Source of the DNA: Salinibacterium sp. NG253
Lineage (GTDB): Bacteria; Actinomycetota; Actinomycetes; Actinomycetales; Microbacteriaceae
DNA: 64,000 nucleotides
Direction: 5' to 3'
Assembly: GCF_015864945.1 (NCBI RefSeq)
Contig: NZ_JADYWF010000001.1
Span: forward strand, 62,378-126,377
The notes under the pieces are model-generated. The model was not told where the DNA came from. It did not search any database and saw only the letters and a program-made list of their open reading frames with translations. The translations under genes and the position numbers were made by a program. The first letter of the stretch is position 1. The number at the start of each line of letters is the position of its first letter. Below, piece after piece: positions 25,619 through 33,768 of this stretch.

Positions 25619-25628
25619 GAATTGCAAC

Positions 25629-26192
25629 ATGGCCTCAGAAACTCCTCAGATCCGCGTGACTTCGCGAATGAAACTCCTCGCTACTGCGGCGGATCTCTTC
25701 TATACGCACGGCATCAATGCCACGGGAATCGATACGGTGATCGCCAAAGCGGGGGTGGCGAAAGGCAGCATGTATCACCACTTCCCGAGCAAAGAAGCTC
25801 TCATTGCGGCCTACCTCGATGAAGAGGCGGATGCCTGGCTAGATCGGGTAACGGAGTTCGACGACGAGCATGCCTCGACCGCCGAACGCGTCGCGCGTCT
25901 CTTCACTGCAGTCGCCGATCAAGTCGATGAGGGCACTTTTTACGGCTGCCCCTTCACTAATGCGGCCATCGAGTGCCCCGATATGGCTGACGTGCAGTCA
26001 TCAATTGCCCGCTACCGCCGGGTGCTTCGCAGTCATGTGTCCCACATCATTGGTCCGGATGCGGCCGAGGGTGTGATCACGCGGCTCATTGTTCTCTACG
26101 ACGGTGCGCTCACGACGGCCAAGCTCACGAGAGATTCGGCTCAGGTTCGCGATATTGCACAGTTCGCGCGGGAGCTGGTGTCCGCGGCCTAG
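25629..26192 (+). CDS. TetR/AcrR-family regulator
   Basis: 187 residues. The N-terminal helix-turn-helix reads TAADLFYTHGINATGIDTV, then AGVAKGSMYHHFPSKEALI, the recognition helix. The ligand domain holds two cysteines (GCPFTNAAIECPD), which is of note beside a sulfur-relay-type target and could serve thiol sensing (inference). Two similar palindromes precede the gene; the -10 hexamer sits on the second, so it should repress both itself and the dsrE-like gene. A leaderless transcript is likely. Confidence 0.9.
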   Translation: MASETPQIRVTSRMKLLATAADLFYTHGINATGIDTVIAKAGVAKGSMYHHFPSKEALIAAYLDEEADAWLDRVTEFDDEHASTAERVARLFTAVADQVDEGTFYGCPFTNAAIECPDMADVQSSIARYRRVLRSHVSHIIGPDAAEGVITRLIVLYDGALTTAKLTRDSAQVRDIAQFARELVSAA

Positions 26193-26217
26193 CTGCGGGC
26201 GCGTCGGCTTGCGCGTT

Positions 26218-26237
26218 ATTCGAACATATGTTCGAAT
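26218..26237. promoter_or_regulatory. LexA SOS box
   Basis: ATTCGAACATATGTTCGAAT is a perfect 20-bp palindrome and contains TCGAAC-N4-GTTCGA, the actinobacterial LexA site known from mycobacteria. It ends six bases before ATG 26244. Confidence 0.85.
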
Positions 26238-26243
26238 GGCTCA

Positions 26244-27335
26244 ATGCGATGGAGTGGGCAACAAATTGGCAGTGAGGCTCCCGACGCGCTGCCCGGTCTC
26301 GCCAAGCTCAACAACCTGGTGCGCACAGTGCGAACCCCTGAATTCGACGGCGTCACGTTTTACGAAGTCGCCGCCAAGAGCGCGCTCAACAAGGTGCCCA
26401 CCGCCAGTGATATGCCGTTCGGCTGGACCATCAACCCCATGCGTGGATGTCTCCACCAGTGCACGTACTGCTTCGCCCGTCCCACCCACGAGTTCCTCGA
26501 TCTCGACGCGGGCAAAGACTTCGACACGCAGATCATCGTCAAGGTGAATGTGGCTGAGGTGTTGGCTAGGGAGCTGAGTAAACCCAGTTGGGGGCGGCAT
26601 CCGGTCGCGCTCGGCACGAACACGGATCCGTACCAGCGCGCTGAGGGTCGTTATCGGCTGATGCCCGGCATCATCGCCGCCCTCGCGGGGTCCGGAACGC
26701 CCTTGTCAATCTTGACGAAGGGCACGCTGTTGCGGCGTGATCTTGCCCTCTTGTCAGAGGCAAGCGAGCATGTCCCGGTTGATGTGGGCATGTCGATCGC
26801 GATTTACGACGACGAGCTTCAGCAGTCGGTCGAGCCGGGCACGCCCACCGCGAAGGCTCGCTTGGCCACGGTGAGCGCTGTGCGTGATGCCGGACTCGAT
26901 TGCGCTATCTTCTTGATGCCGATTCTGCCCTTCTTGACCGACACGCGAGACCATCTTGAGCGTGCCGTTTCTCAGGCGAAAGAGGCAGGGGCAACCTCGA
27001 TTACGTACTCGGCGTTGCACTTGAAGCAGGGAACGAAGGAGTGGTACCTCGGGTGGCTTGAGCAGGCGCATCCGGAATTGCTGGGCAAATATCGTTCGAT
27101 GTATTCGCGAGGCAACTATGCCCCCAAGGAATATCGACAGTGGCTGGCAGCCAAACTGAAGCCGATCATCCGGCGTCATGGCTTAGAGAGAACGCTGCTC
27201 GATCCGGCGACAGGCATTGTCGGTTCCCGAGCTCGCACTCCGGTTCATTCTGGTCTCATTGGCCGATCGTTAATCGCGGAAGAAATGCCACCCGAGCTGG
27301 CGGCGCGCGCAATGCCGCAACCGACCCTCTTCTAG
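26244..27335 (+). CDS. Rv2578c-family radical SAM protein (SplB-like)
   Basis: 363 residues. The radical SAM cluster motif is RGCLHQCTYCFARPTHEF (CxxxCxxC), followed by LGTNTDPYQRAEGRY, SILTKGTLLRRDL and FLMPILPFLTDT. The start MRW and the NNLVRTVRTPEFDGVTFYE region match mycobacterial Rv2578c, a distant relative of spore photoproduct lyase. A LexA box just upstream says the gene is induced by DNA damage, which fits a repair role such as reversal of a photolesion; the reaction is not proven. Confidence 0.92.
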   Translation: MRWSGQQIGSEAPDALPGLAKLNNLVRTVRTPEFDGVTFYEVAAKSALNKVPTASDMPFGWTINPMRGCLHQCTYCFARPTHEFLDLDAGKDFDTQIIVKVNVAEVLARELSKPSWGRHPVALGTNTDPYQRAEGRYRLMPGIIAALAGSGTPLSILTKGTLLRRDLALLSEASEHVPVDVGMSIAIYDDELQQSVEPGTPTAKARLATVSAVRDAGLDCAIFLMPILPFLTDTRDHLERAVSQAKEAGATSITYSALHLKQGTKEWYLGWLEQAHPELLGKYRSMYSRGNYAPKEYRQWLAAKLKPIIRRHGLERTLLDPATGIVGSRARTPVHSGLIGRSLIAEEMPPELAARAMPQPTLF

Positions 27336-27507
27336 CGCGGTCTTCGTCGGACTCACTGTCGCTCCCGCTGTCGCCGCTGGGTTGCTGGGTGTTTGGTTCG
27401 CGCTCACTGAGCGTTTTCGCACAATCGCCAAGAACGTCGGCTGCTGTGCGTACTGTTTCGCTGAACGAGCACAGCCGTGCTCGACGACGTCAGAAAGGTG
27501 AAGGCAG

Positions 27508-27774
27508 ATGCCTAAGAACAAGAATTCACGCCTTAAGGATCCCGAACTGTATGAGTCGTTGAGAGATGATGGCGCCTCCGCAGAGAAAGCGGCCCGTATT
27601 TCTAACGCCGCCGCACGAGATGGGCGTTCTGAGGTCGGCCATCGCGGGGGAGAAGCCGGTTCGTATGAGGACTGGACCGTGGCAGACCTCAAGAAGCGGG
27701 CTAGAGAGCTGGGCCTCCACGGCTATTCGTCGCTCACGAAATCCGAAGTGATCAAGTTGCTTCGCTCGCACTAA
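27508..27774 (+). CDS. small DUF7218-type protein with Rho N-terminal (SAP-like) motif
   Basis: 88 residues. Residues 1-50 are polar (KNSRLKDPELYESLRDDGAS ... NAAARDG), a form common in small actinobacterial and other soil-bacterial proteins. Residues 53-88, WTVADLKKRARELGLHGYSS, are a Rho_N/SAP-like helical DNA- or RNA-binding motif. A GAAAGG/GAAGG region precedes ATG 27508. Function unknown. The 172-base gap before it holds no other feature I can support. Confidence 0.8.
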   Translation: MPKNKNSRLKDPELYESLRDDGASAEKAARISNAAARDGRSEVGHRGGEAGSYEDWTVADLKKRARELGLHGYSSLTKSEVIKLLRSH

Positions 27775-27836
27775 CAACCCTGCAGGGCGTTGAAGGCTGC
27801 AGGCGTTGAAACGATGACGGCGAGCGACGAGCTAAC

Positions 27837-27842
27837 TAGTCT
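27837..27842 (+). promoter_or_regulatory. leaderless -10 hexamer
   Basis: TAGTCT, six bases before GTG 27849. Confidence 0.6.
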
Positions 27843-27848
27843 GGGGGA

Positions 27849-28634
27849 GTGACCACACCAGCAGAGTCTTACTATCTCCGACACGATGCCACCCATTTTG
27901 AGTCGACCATTCATGCACAGGGCGCGTGGAATCCCCACGAGCAACACATGGCTCCGGTCGCCGGTATTCTCGCGCACGTCCTTGAAGCATTTGAGGCACG
28001 CGAAGGCCTCCGCATCGCTCGCATTAGTTACGAGATCTTGGGTCTCATCCCCGCGGGCGAATTCGACATTGTGACGTCAGTCGTTCGTCCTGGCCGCACG
28101 ATTGAACTCGTGCAAGCGGAGCTCACCGCGGGTGGCCGCGTTGCCGTGCGCGCGACGGCGTGGCGTCTCCAGATTTCGGATACCTCAGAGGTTGAGGGGA
28201 TCGTCGATCAACGGATGCCCGGCCGCGAGCTCGCGGGGGAGCCAGTGAACCTTTCCGAGTGGCCCGGCGGCTACATCCAATCGATTGAGGCGCGGGCGCT
28301 TCCCGAGCACGCGTCGGGCAGTGGCCGGGTGTGGTTGCGCACGCCGTATCCCTTGCTCGCTAATGAGCCGGTGAGTGACTTCGCTCGGCTGACTGGCCTT
28401 GTGGACACCAGCAACGGCATCGCGACTCGCGTCAAGCCGGGAGTGGGCGGGTACGCCTTTCCCAATGTCGACCTGCAGGTGCACTTATATCGACTGCCGG
28501 CCGGAGAGTGGCTCGGTCTCGAGAATGCGGTGAACTTTGGCTCCGATGGCATTGGCCTGACCTCCACGGTGCTCCACGACGAGCGGGGGCCGTTCGGTCG
28601 CGCCGAGCAAATCTTGACGCTGCGCAAGGTCTAG
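27849..28634 (+). CDS. thioesterase-family protein (acyl-CoA thioesterase-like, PF13622)
   Basis: 261 residues with a double hot-dog layout. HFESTIHAQGAWNPHEQHMAP opens the first half, GLRIARISYEILGLIPAGEF gives the hot-dog helix and strand, and the second half ends in VNFGSDGIGLTSTVLHDERG, the region of the second active site. It should hydrolyse an acyl-CoA; the chain is unknown. The GTG start is supported by a TAGTCT hexamer at leaderless distance. Confidence 0.85.
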   Translation: MTTPAESYYLRHDATHFESTIHAQGAWNPHEQHMAPVAGILAHVLEAFEAREGLRIARISYEILGLIPAGEFDIVTSVVRPGRTIELVQAELTAGGRVAVRATAWRLQISDTSEVEGIVDQRMPGRELAGEPVNLSEWPGGYIQSIEARALPEHASGSGRVWLRTPYPLLANEPVSDFARLTGLVDTSNGIATRVKPGVGGYAFPNVDLQVHLYRLPAGEWLGLENAVNFGSDGIGLTSTVLHDERGPFGRAEQILTLRKV

Positions 28635-28703
28635 CTTTCCCCGGCGCGAGACTGCGGAGATAGTTTTCTCACTACCTCTTGCGCTGATTTTCTCGCTGCC
28701 ATA

Positions 28704-28727
28704 ATATACAACCAAATGGTTGTATAT
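28704..28727. promoter_or_regulatory. ArsR operator across the start codon
   Basis: ATATACAACCA at 28704-28714 and its exact reverse complement TGGTTGTATAT at 28717-28727 are two bases apart. The right arm includes the ATG, so the regulator should repress its own operon. Confidence 0.75.
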
Positions 28728-29111
28728 GAATTGACAGACTCCGAAGTTGACGCGATGTTCGGCGCCCTCGCCGATGCCACCCGACGTGACATCGTCGATC
28801 GCGTGCTGCACGAAAATGCTTCAGTGTCGCGTCTCGCCGAGCGCTACGACATGAGTTTCGCCGCAGTGCAAAAGCACGTGGCCGTCCTGCAGGCAGCAGG
28901 GTTGGTGACAAAGTCCCGCCAGGGTCGCGAGCAGATTGTCAGCGGCAATCTCGTGTCCATTCATCACATCCAAAAGCTTCTTTCTCACTTCGAAGCGGTG
29001 TGGAAGCAGCGTGCACTGCAAATGGCTGACGTGTTGCGGGATGACGCAACCACTGAGGCACCACCGAGCCCCACGAGTTCAGGGACTCGGGCCGATATCC
29101 CTCACGACTAA
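28716..29111 (+). CDS. ArsR-family winged-helix repressor
   Basis: 131 residues. The winged helix reads MFGALADATRRDIVDRVLHE, then SVSRLAERYDMSFAAVQKHV and AAGLVTKSRQGREQIVSG. No metal-binding cysteine motif is present; this sub-group, paired with an SRPBCC protein, responds to organic or unknown cues. It heads a three-gene operon with the SRPBCC and DUF4287 genes, under the palindrome that spans its own start codon. Confidence 0.92.
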   Translation: MVVYELTDSEVDAMFGALADATRRDIVDRVLHENASVSRLAERYDMSFAAVQKHVAVLQAAGLVTKSRQGREQIVSGNLVSIHHIQKLLSHFEAVWKQRALQMADVLRDDATTEAPPSPTSSGTRADIPHD

Positions 29112-29126
29112 AGAAATGGTGAAGCA

Positions 29127-29612
29127 ATGAACGTCACAACTCACACTGATCCTGAAGCACTCACCCTGACGACCACCACCGAACTTGCTGCGTCTCTTGA
29201 ACGCGCTTGGCAGCTGGTGAGCGATCCGCGTCAGCTCGAGCGCTGGTGGGGGCCGCCCGAGTGGCCGGCAACTTTCGTGCGCTACGAGTTTGTGCCGGGT
29301 GGGCGCGCGCATTACTTCATGCAAGGTCCTGATGGTGAGCGAATGCACGGTATGTGGCGCATCTTGTCGATTACCGAGCCGCGCGAAGTTTCCATCGAAG
29401 ATGAGTTTGCGGATGACCAAGGCGAACCCTCGGGGGATATCGGTGTTACGACCGCTCTTCTGACGTTCGAGCCCATCGACGGCGGCACCCGGCTGACGAT
29501 CCTGTCGGGTTTCGCGTCTGCAGAGCAGCTCGAAGAAATGGTGAAGATGGGCATGGAAGAAGGCATGCGAGAGGCTATCGGCCAAATCGACGCACTGCTC
29601 TCCGAAGACTAG
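29127..29612 (+). CDS. SRPBCC (AHSA1-like) protein
   Basis: 161 residues. The AHSA1/START-like fold (PF08327) shows as ASLERAWQLVSDPRQLERWW, then a beta core with YEFVPGGRAHYFM and GMWRILSITEPREVSIEDEF, and a C-terminal helix QLEEMVKMGMEEGMREAIGQ. Such proteins bind hydrophobic ligands and very often follow an ArsR gene, as here (15-base gap). The ligand is unknown. Confidence 0.9.
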   Translation: MNVTTHTDPEALTLTTTTELAASLERAWQLVSDPRQLERWWGPPEWPATFVRYEFVPGGRAHYFMQGPDGERMHGMWRILSITEPREVSIEDEFADDQGEPSGDIGVTTALLTFEPIDGGTRLTILSGFASAEQLEEMVKMGMEEGMREAIGQIDALLSED

Positions 29613-29624
29613 GAGGGGCTGCTC

Positions 29625-29915
29625 ATGTCATTTCAGGCATATCTCGATGCGGTCGAGAAAAAGACAGGGCTCACGCCGCGGCAATTGATAGCGAAGGCGG
29701 CAGAGAAGGGTTTCGTCGATGACTCGGCGAAAGCGGGAGAGATCCTTGAGTGGCTCGCGAGCGATTACCAGCTGGGCCGTGGACATGGCATGGCAATTGT
29801 TCACGTCATCAAGAAGGGTGCGCGTATCGACTCCACACATGTCGGCACGTCGGGCACGCATCGCGATGAGTCAGACACGCTGTGGCTCGACGGTGCCGCG
29901 AGCAAACCACACTAA
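29625..29915 (+). CDS. DUF4287 protein
   Basis: 96 residues, PF14117 (MSFQAYLDAVEKKTGLTPRQ ... DYQLGRGHGMAIVHVI). A strong AGGAGG precedes ATG 29625, 12 bases after the SRPBCC gene. DUF4287 domains recur beside AHSA1/SRPBCC genes or fused to them; the function is unknown. Confidence 0.9.
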   Translation: MSFQAYLDAVEKKTGLTPRQLIAKAAEKGFVDDSAKAGEILEWLASDYQLGRGHGMAIVHVIKKGARIDSTHVGTSGTHRDESDTLWLDGAASKPH

Positions 29916-30044
29916 CAGCGCGAGGTGAGCGTGGTGGCGGGCAGCGCTCTGGCGCTCGGGTGTGCTGTCACTGGGTAGGGTGGAGAGTGGCTCTTCTTGG
30001 GGTCGAGGAGCAGGGTAGTTGAGTACCCCGAGAGGATCTGTAGC

Positions 30045-30806
30045 GTGAAAAACAGCGGCAAGCCACAGTCGAACCGAGCTCGACAGGGCGGCCGCAAGTA
30101 TTCCCGCAAACAGCTCGTCATGCTACTCGGCGGGCTAGGCGCGCTCGCGCTTCTCGCCGTCGCGTTCGTAGCCGGTGCCCAGGCAAACTCCGGTTCGTCA
30201 ACGCCTCAGGCATTGCCGTCGGTCTCTGCCGAGGAGGGCAGCCAGCCCACGATTGACTTGGCTCGTCGAATCGATGGAGACCCTACGGCGATGGGAGCGA
30301 TTGATGCTCCCGTCGTCCTCGTCGAATATGCGGACTATCGCTGTCCTTTCTGCGGGGTGTTGTCGCGCGAGACCCTTCCTGAACTGATCAGCGAATACGT
30401 CGACTCCGGGCAGCTGCGCATCGAATGGCGCGACTACCCCATTTTTGGTGAAACCTCGGTGTTGGCGGCTGTTGCAGCCCACGCGGCGGGCGAGCAAGGC
30501 CTCTTTTGGGAATACAACACAGCAGTGTATGAATCGGCGCCCGAAACGGGACATCTCGAGATCGACAAAGAAAAACTTCTTGCGTACGCTCGCGACATTG
30601 GGGTGCCCGATCTTGCCCAGTTTGAGGCAGATCTCAGTAGTCCGGCTCTGATCGCACGGGTTCAGGCGAACGTGTCCGAAGCGCAGCAAATTGGCGTCAC
30701 GAGCGTGCCGTCCATTGTGATCGACGATGTGCCGATCGCGGGTGCTCAGCCTCTTCAGGTCTTCCGCGACGTAATCGATGAGCAGCTCCGATTGGCCGGC
30801 CAGTAA
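30045..30806 (+). CDS. membrane-anchored DsbA-like thiol oxidoreductase
   Basis: 253 residues from GTG 30045 (AGAGG upstream). A basic start, one membrane helix (residues about 22-45), then a thioredoxin-fold domain (PF13462) with active site YRCPFCGV and the cis-proline loop GVTSVPSIVIDD. It should form or shuffle disulfides, or reduce cytochrome c thiols, outside the membrane. Two bases separate it from the CcdA-like gene, which probably exchanges electrons with it. An 11-codon open frame (29987-30022) stands five bases after TAGGGT in the upstream gap and may be a leader peptide. Confidence 0.9.
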   Translation: MKNSGKPQSNRARQGGRKYSRKQLVMLLGGLGALALLAVAFVAGAQANSGSSTPQALPSVSAEEGSQPTIDLARRIDGDPTAMGAIDAPVVLVEYADYRCPFCGVLSRETLPELISEYVDSGQLRIEWRDYPIFGETSVLAAVAAHAAGEQGLFWEYNTAVYESAPETGHLEIDKEKLLAYARDIGVPDLAQFEADLSSPALIARVQANVSEAQQIGVTSVPSIVIDDVPIAGAQPLQVFRDVIDEQLRLAGQ

Positions 30807-30808
30807 CG

Positions 30809-31699
30809 GTGGACATCGGTTACGCCGGGGCATTCATCGGCGGATTGTTCGCGCTATTGAGCCCGTGCTCAGTCATGCTGTTGCCGGCGTTTTTCGCCTA
30901 TGCGTTTGGTTCAGCGGCGAAGCTTTTTGCGCGAACGGGATTGTTTTTCGGTGGTTTGGTGACCACGTTGGTTCCGCTGGGAGTGTTTTCGGCCACGCTG
31001 GGGTCACTCGTCAATGAGCATCGCGGTGCTCTCGTGGTTGGCGCAGCAATCGTGGTGATCGTCGCCGGAGCGATTCAGCTGTTCGGCATCCCGATTCCCG
31101 GTTTCAGCCGAACCGAAAACGCGGATGCCGCGACAGATCGAACCTCGGCAGTTTCCGTCTTCGCCCTCGGCATGGTTTACGCGGTCGCCGGTGTCTGCGC
31201 TGGCCCTATCCTTGGATCGGTGCTCGCGGTTGCGGCACTGAGCGGAAACGCTGCCTACGGCGCCATCATGCTTACGCTCTATGCGCTCGGGCTCACGGTC
31301 CCTCTACTCGTGCTTGCTGCGGTGTGGAAGCGTGTGGGGGCGCGTGGTCGGTCATGGCTGCGTCCGCGCACGCTCACGATCCGGAGCTGGTCAAATTCGT
31401 GGACCATGATCATTTCTGGCGCGCTCACGATCGGGATTGGCGTCCTTCTGTTGGTCAGCGACGGAACCGCGTCGCTGGGCGGTTTCGTCCCGATCACCGC
31501 TCAGTACCGTGCAGAGTCATGGGCCGCCACAACGGGCGCGAGCATCAACAACGTTGTGTTCTTGCTCGGGGTAGTCGCGGCCTCTGCTTCTGTCGGCGTC
31601 GTTGTGTGGCTGGTGTCGCGTCAGCCCCGGGCCAAAGCACTCCTGCAAGCGCCTGAACACACCGAAGCACCCGAACAAACTGAAGCGCCCGAACGCTAA
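30809..31699 (+). CDS. CcdA/DsbD-like membrane electron-transfer protein
   Basis: 296 residues with six to seven hydrophobic helices. LFALLSPCSVMLLPAFFAYA in helix 1 and VYAVAGVCAGPILGSVLAV in a later helix carry the two redox cysteines expected for CcdA. It passes electrons from cytoplasmic thioredoxin to outer-face partners such as the DsbA-like protein just upstream. The last 20 residues are a degenerate repeat (APEHTEAPEQTEAPER), a recent short expansion. Its stop codon overlaps the stop of the convergent S4 gene. Confidence 0.9.
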   Translation: MDIGYAGAFIGGLFALLSPCSVMLLPAFFAYAFGSAAKLFARTGLFFGGLVTTLVPLGVFSATLGSLVNEHRGALVVGAAIVVIVAGAIQLFGIPIPGFSRTENADAATDRTSAVSVFALGMVYAVAGVCAGPILGSVLAVAALSGNAAYGAIMLTLYALGLTVPLLVLAAVWKRVGARGRSWLRPRTLTIRSWSNSWTMIISGALTIGIGVLLLVSDGTASLGGFVPITAQYRAESWAATTGASINNVVFLLGVVAASASVGVVVWLVSRQPRAKALLQAPEHTEAPEQTEAPER

Positions 31700-32103
31700 A
31701 GCTCGGTCATCCATTCGTCGCCGGTGTCGACACTGTCTCTGCCGCGCAGCTTCTCAAGGTCGCGTCGCTCACGTTTGGTGGGTCGCCCGGCGCCGCGGTC
31801 ACGCATCGGCGCGAAGGCACGCTCTTCGCGAGTGGGCGCTGGGGGAGTCTCGTCCACGTAGCTTTCGGCGGCCGTCACTGCTGAAACGCGTTTCACAATC
31901 GTCTGCTTGACGACCAGGATGCGGTCGAATCCGGCAATTCGAACCCGCACTTGGTCGCCGATTTTCACTGCTTGCGCTGCTTTGACACTCGCGCCACCAA
32001 TTTTTACGTGGCCCGCACGGCACGCAGTAGTCGCTTGAGAGCGGGTCTTGTAGACGCGCACCGCCCATAGCCAACTGTCAACGCGAACTGCTCCGGCAGC
32101 CAT
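31696..32103 (-). CDS. S4-domain RNA-binding protein (Hsp15-like)
   Basis: 135 residues. The S4 domain is VRVDSWLWAVRVYKTRSQAT ... AGHVKIGG ... VKIGDQVRVR, as in Hsp15/YabO-type proteins that bind ribosomal RNA or stalled 50S subunits. The C-terminal part is basic (GRPTKRERRDLEKLRGRD). Its start overlaps the stop of the LRV-repeat gene (TGATG), so the two are coupled. Confidence 0.9.
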   Translation of the reverse strand: MAAGAVRVDSWLWAVRVYKTRSQATTACRAGHVKIGGASVKAAQAVKIGDQVRVRIAGFDRILVVKQTIVKRVSAVTAAESYVDETPPAPTREERAFAPMRDRGAGRPTKRERRDLEKLRGRDSVDTGDEWMTEL

Positions 32104-32546
32104 CAGGCGGAGGCGAGTTCAGTTTTCCACTGCACGAGTCGCTGCACAGTGGCGCTGGTGTCCGCGGCGAGTGTGAGCATGGTGTCTTCGGGAACAAAGA
32201 AGTTGATCGCCAGGAAACCGCGCACGGTCTCCGAGGGGTCGTCGGCGAGCATCCGGAGTACGTCGCAGGGAGCGTATTCGTTGCGAGCCACACAAGCGCG
32301 CACTCCGTCGTCAGTATCGCGGGCGAGCGTTTCGAACACGTCGATGGGCGTGTTGTGGTTACTTGCGGCACTTTCGCGAATTTTCGGATTGGGGTCGGCC
32401 GCCAGGATTCGGATCCTCGCGATTTTGCTCGCGGTTACTTCGGGGGCCGGGTGGAGTTCTGCCGCTTCCTCGGCGGTGAGCATCGAGGGGGCCATTGCTC
32501 GCATTTGTTCCCGCTGGGCTGGAGTGTTGAAGCGGATGCATGACAT
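32103..32546 (-). CDS. variant leucine-rich-repeat (LRV/HEAT-like) protein
   Basis: 147 residues. From residue 50 on there are four repeats of about 24 residues of the type N-xx-TP-xx-V-xx-LA-x-D-xxxx-VR-xx-VA (for example NTPIDVFETLARDTDDGVRA and YAPCDVLRMLADDPSETVRG), the LRV signature. Such proteins are protein-binding scaffolds; the partner is unknown. ATG 32546 lies seven bases after TACCCT on the minus strand; no ribosome site is present. Divergent from pgsA. Confidence 0.8.
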   Translation of the reverse strand: MSCIRFNTPAQREQMRAMAPSMLTAEEAAELHPAPEVTASKIARIRILAADPNPKIRESAASNHNTPIDVFETLARDTDDGVRACVARNEYAPCDVLRMLADDPSETVRGFLAINFFVPEDTMLTLAADTSATVQRLVQWKTELASA

Positions 32547-32617
32547 GCATTCAAGGGTACGCCTGCGTCCAGAGAAGATTGAGTTGCTTTCACGGCATTT
32601 TGCGCGCGGATGATCGC

Positions 32618-32623
32618 TAGACT
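32618..32623 (+). promoter_or_regulatory. leaderless -10 hexamer
   Basis: TAGACT, six bases before GTG 32630 of the CDP-alcohol phosphatidyltransferase gene. Confidence 0.65.
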
Positions 32624-32629
32624 TGGAGG

Positions 32630-33214
32630 GTGGCCACACGCAGTTCACCCGAGATCAGCGATCGTGTGTGGACTGTGCCCAATGTCTTGAGCTTCATCCG
32701 GCTCGCGTTGGTTCCGGTCTTCTTGTATTTGATCATCTCGGCCCAAGATGCGCTGGCTCTGATCGTGCTCGTGTTCTCCAGCCTGAGCGACTATCTCGAT
32801 GGCGTGATTGCTCGTCGTTTCAACCAGATCACGAGGCTCGGCCAGTTACTTGATCCGGCGGCTGACCGACTGTTTATTTTTGCCGCCCTGATTGGTCTCG
32901 CCGCGCGCGACGTCATCCCCTGGTGGTTGTTCTTGGTCATCGTCGGGCGCGACATCATGCTGGTCATTTTGGGAATCATCTCGGCGAACTACGGTTTTGG
33001 CCCGCTACCGGTGCACCATTTGGGCAAAGTTGCCACGGCTGCACTGTTCTATGCGTTGCCCATTTTGATGCTGGGCCAAGCATTCCCGGCAATTGCCGGG
33101 GTTGCTGATCCAGTCGGGTGGGCGTTCGCGCTCTGGGGTGCGTTCTTGTATTGGTGGGCTGGCTTCATCTATGTTGCGCAATCCGTCCGTATTTCTCGCC
33201 TCCCGAGGGTCTGA
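32630..33214 (+). CDS. pgsA: CDP-alcohol phosphatidyltransferase (PgsA-like)
   Basis: 194 residues with four to six hydrophobic helices. The complete CDP-alcohol signature D-xx-DG-xx-AR-x8-G-xxx-D-xxx-D is present as SDYLDGVIARRF ... GQLLDPAADRL. It transfers a phosphatidyl group from CDP-diacylglycerol to an alcohol, glycerol 3-phosphate by analogy with PgsA. In Mycobacterium tuberculosis pgsA2 lies in the same neighbourhood as garA, which supports homology by position. GTG 32630 is leaderless by its TAGACT spacing. Confidence 0.87.
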   Translation: MATRSSPEISDRVWTVPNVLSFIRLALVPVFLYLIISAQDALALIVLVFSSLSDYLDGVIARRFNQITRLGQLLDPAADRLFIFAALIGLAARDVIPWWLFLVIVGRDIMLVILGIISANYGFGPLPVHHLGKVATAALFYALPILMLGQAFPAIAGVADPVGWAFALWGAFLYWWAGFIYVAQSVRISRLPRV

Positions 33215-33258
33215 GTTGTGCTCCGATCCGATACGCTGTTCAGTCAGGGAGGTTTGCG

Positions 33259-33768
33259 ATGGTTGAGTCAATGAATAATGGTCACGGCGCCGACGTAGAG
33301 TCGGCAAATGAGACGTCCGCGCAGCCTATTGTCGAGCGGATCGACACCACTGCCACGTACAGTCACGAGTTTGCGGCTCAGGTCGCCGCTATGGGGGTCG
33401 ACGTTTCCGTCGATGAGCAGGAAGCGATCGCCGCATTGCCTTCGGGGTCTGCGTTGTTGATCGTTCGCCGCGGCCCAAACGTGGGGGCGCGTTTTCTTTT
33501 GGATGCTGACATCACTACGGTGGGGCGTCATCCTGAGGCTGATATTTTTCTCGATGACGTCACGGTGTCTCGCCGTCATGTCGAGTTCTTGCGTTCAGGC
33601 ACAGCATTTGACGTCAAAGATTTGGGGTCGCTCAATGGCACCTATCTTGGCGGCGATCGCATTGAGTCCACTGCTGTCCTTCGCGATCGTGCTGAGGTTC
33701 AAATCGGCAAGTACAAGCTCACGTTCTACCCGTCGCGTCGCGATCTTGCGTCGGCGGTTGGTAATTAG
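33259..33768 (+). CDS. garA: GarA/OdhI-like FHA-domain regulator
   Basis: 169 residues. The FHA domain (residues 75-160) follows GarA closely: GSALLIVRRGPNVGARFLLD, TTVGRHPEADIFLDDVTVSR, DLGSLNGTYLGG. The N-terminal IDTTATYSHEF holds a Thr-Thr pair placed like the PknB/PknG phosphosites of GarA. In actinobacteria the unphosphorylated protein binds and inhibits 2-oxoglutarate dehydrogenase, and kinase phosphorylation releases it. A kinase gene is encoded at 46120-48093. The ribosome site AGGGAGG precedes ATG 33259. Confidence 0.92.
   Translation: MVESMNNGHGADVESANETSAQPIVERIDTTATYSHEFAAQVAAMGVDVSVDEQEAIAALPSGSALLIVRRGPNVGARFLLDADITTVGRHPEADIFLDDVTVSRRHVEFLRSGTAFDVKDLGSLNGTYLGGDRIESTAVLRDRAEVQIGKYKLTFYPSRRDLASAVGN

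Noticed and set aside
31640-31690. Short tandem repeat in the CcdA-like tail considered as CRISPR-like or a transposon scar.
   Set aside because: It is an in-frame degenerate coding repeat (TEAPE units), only two to three copies.
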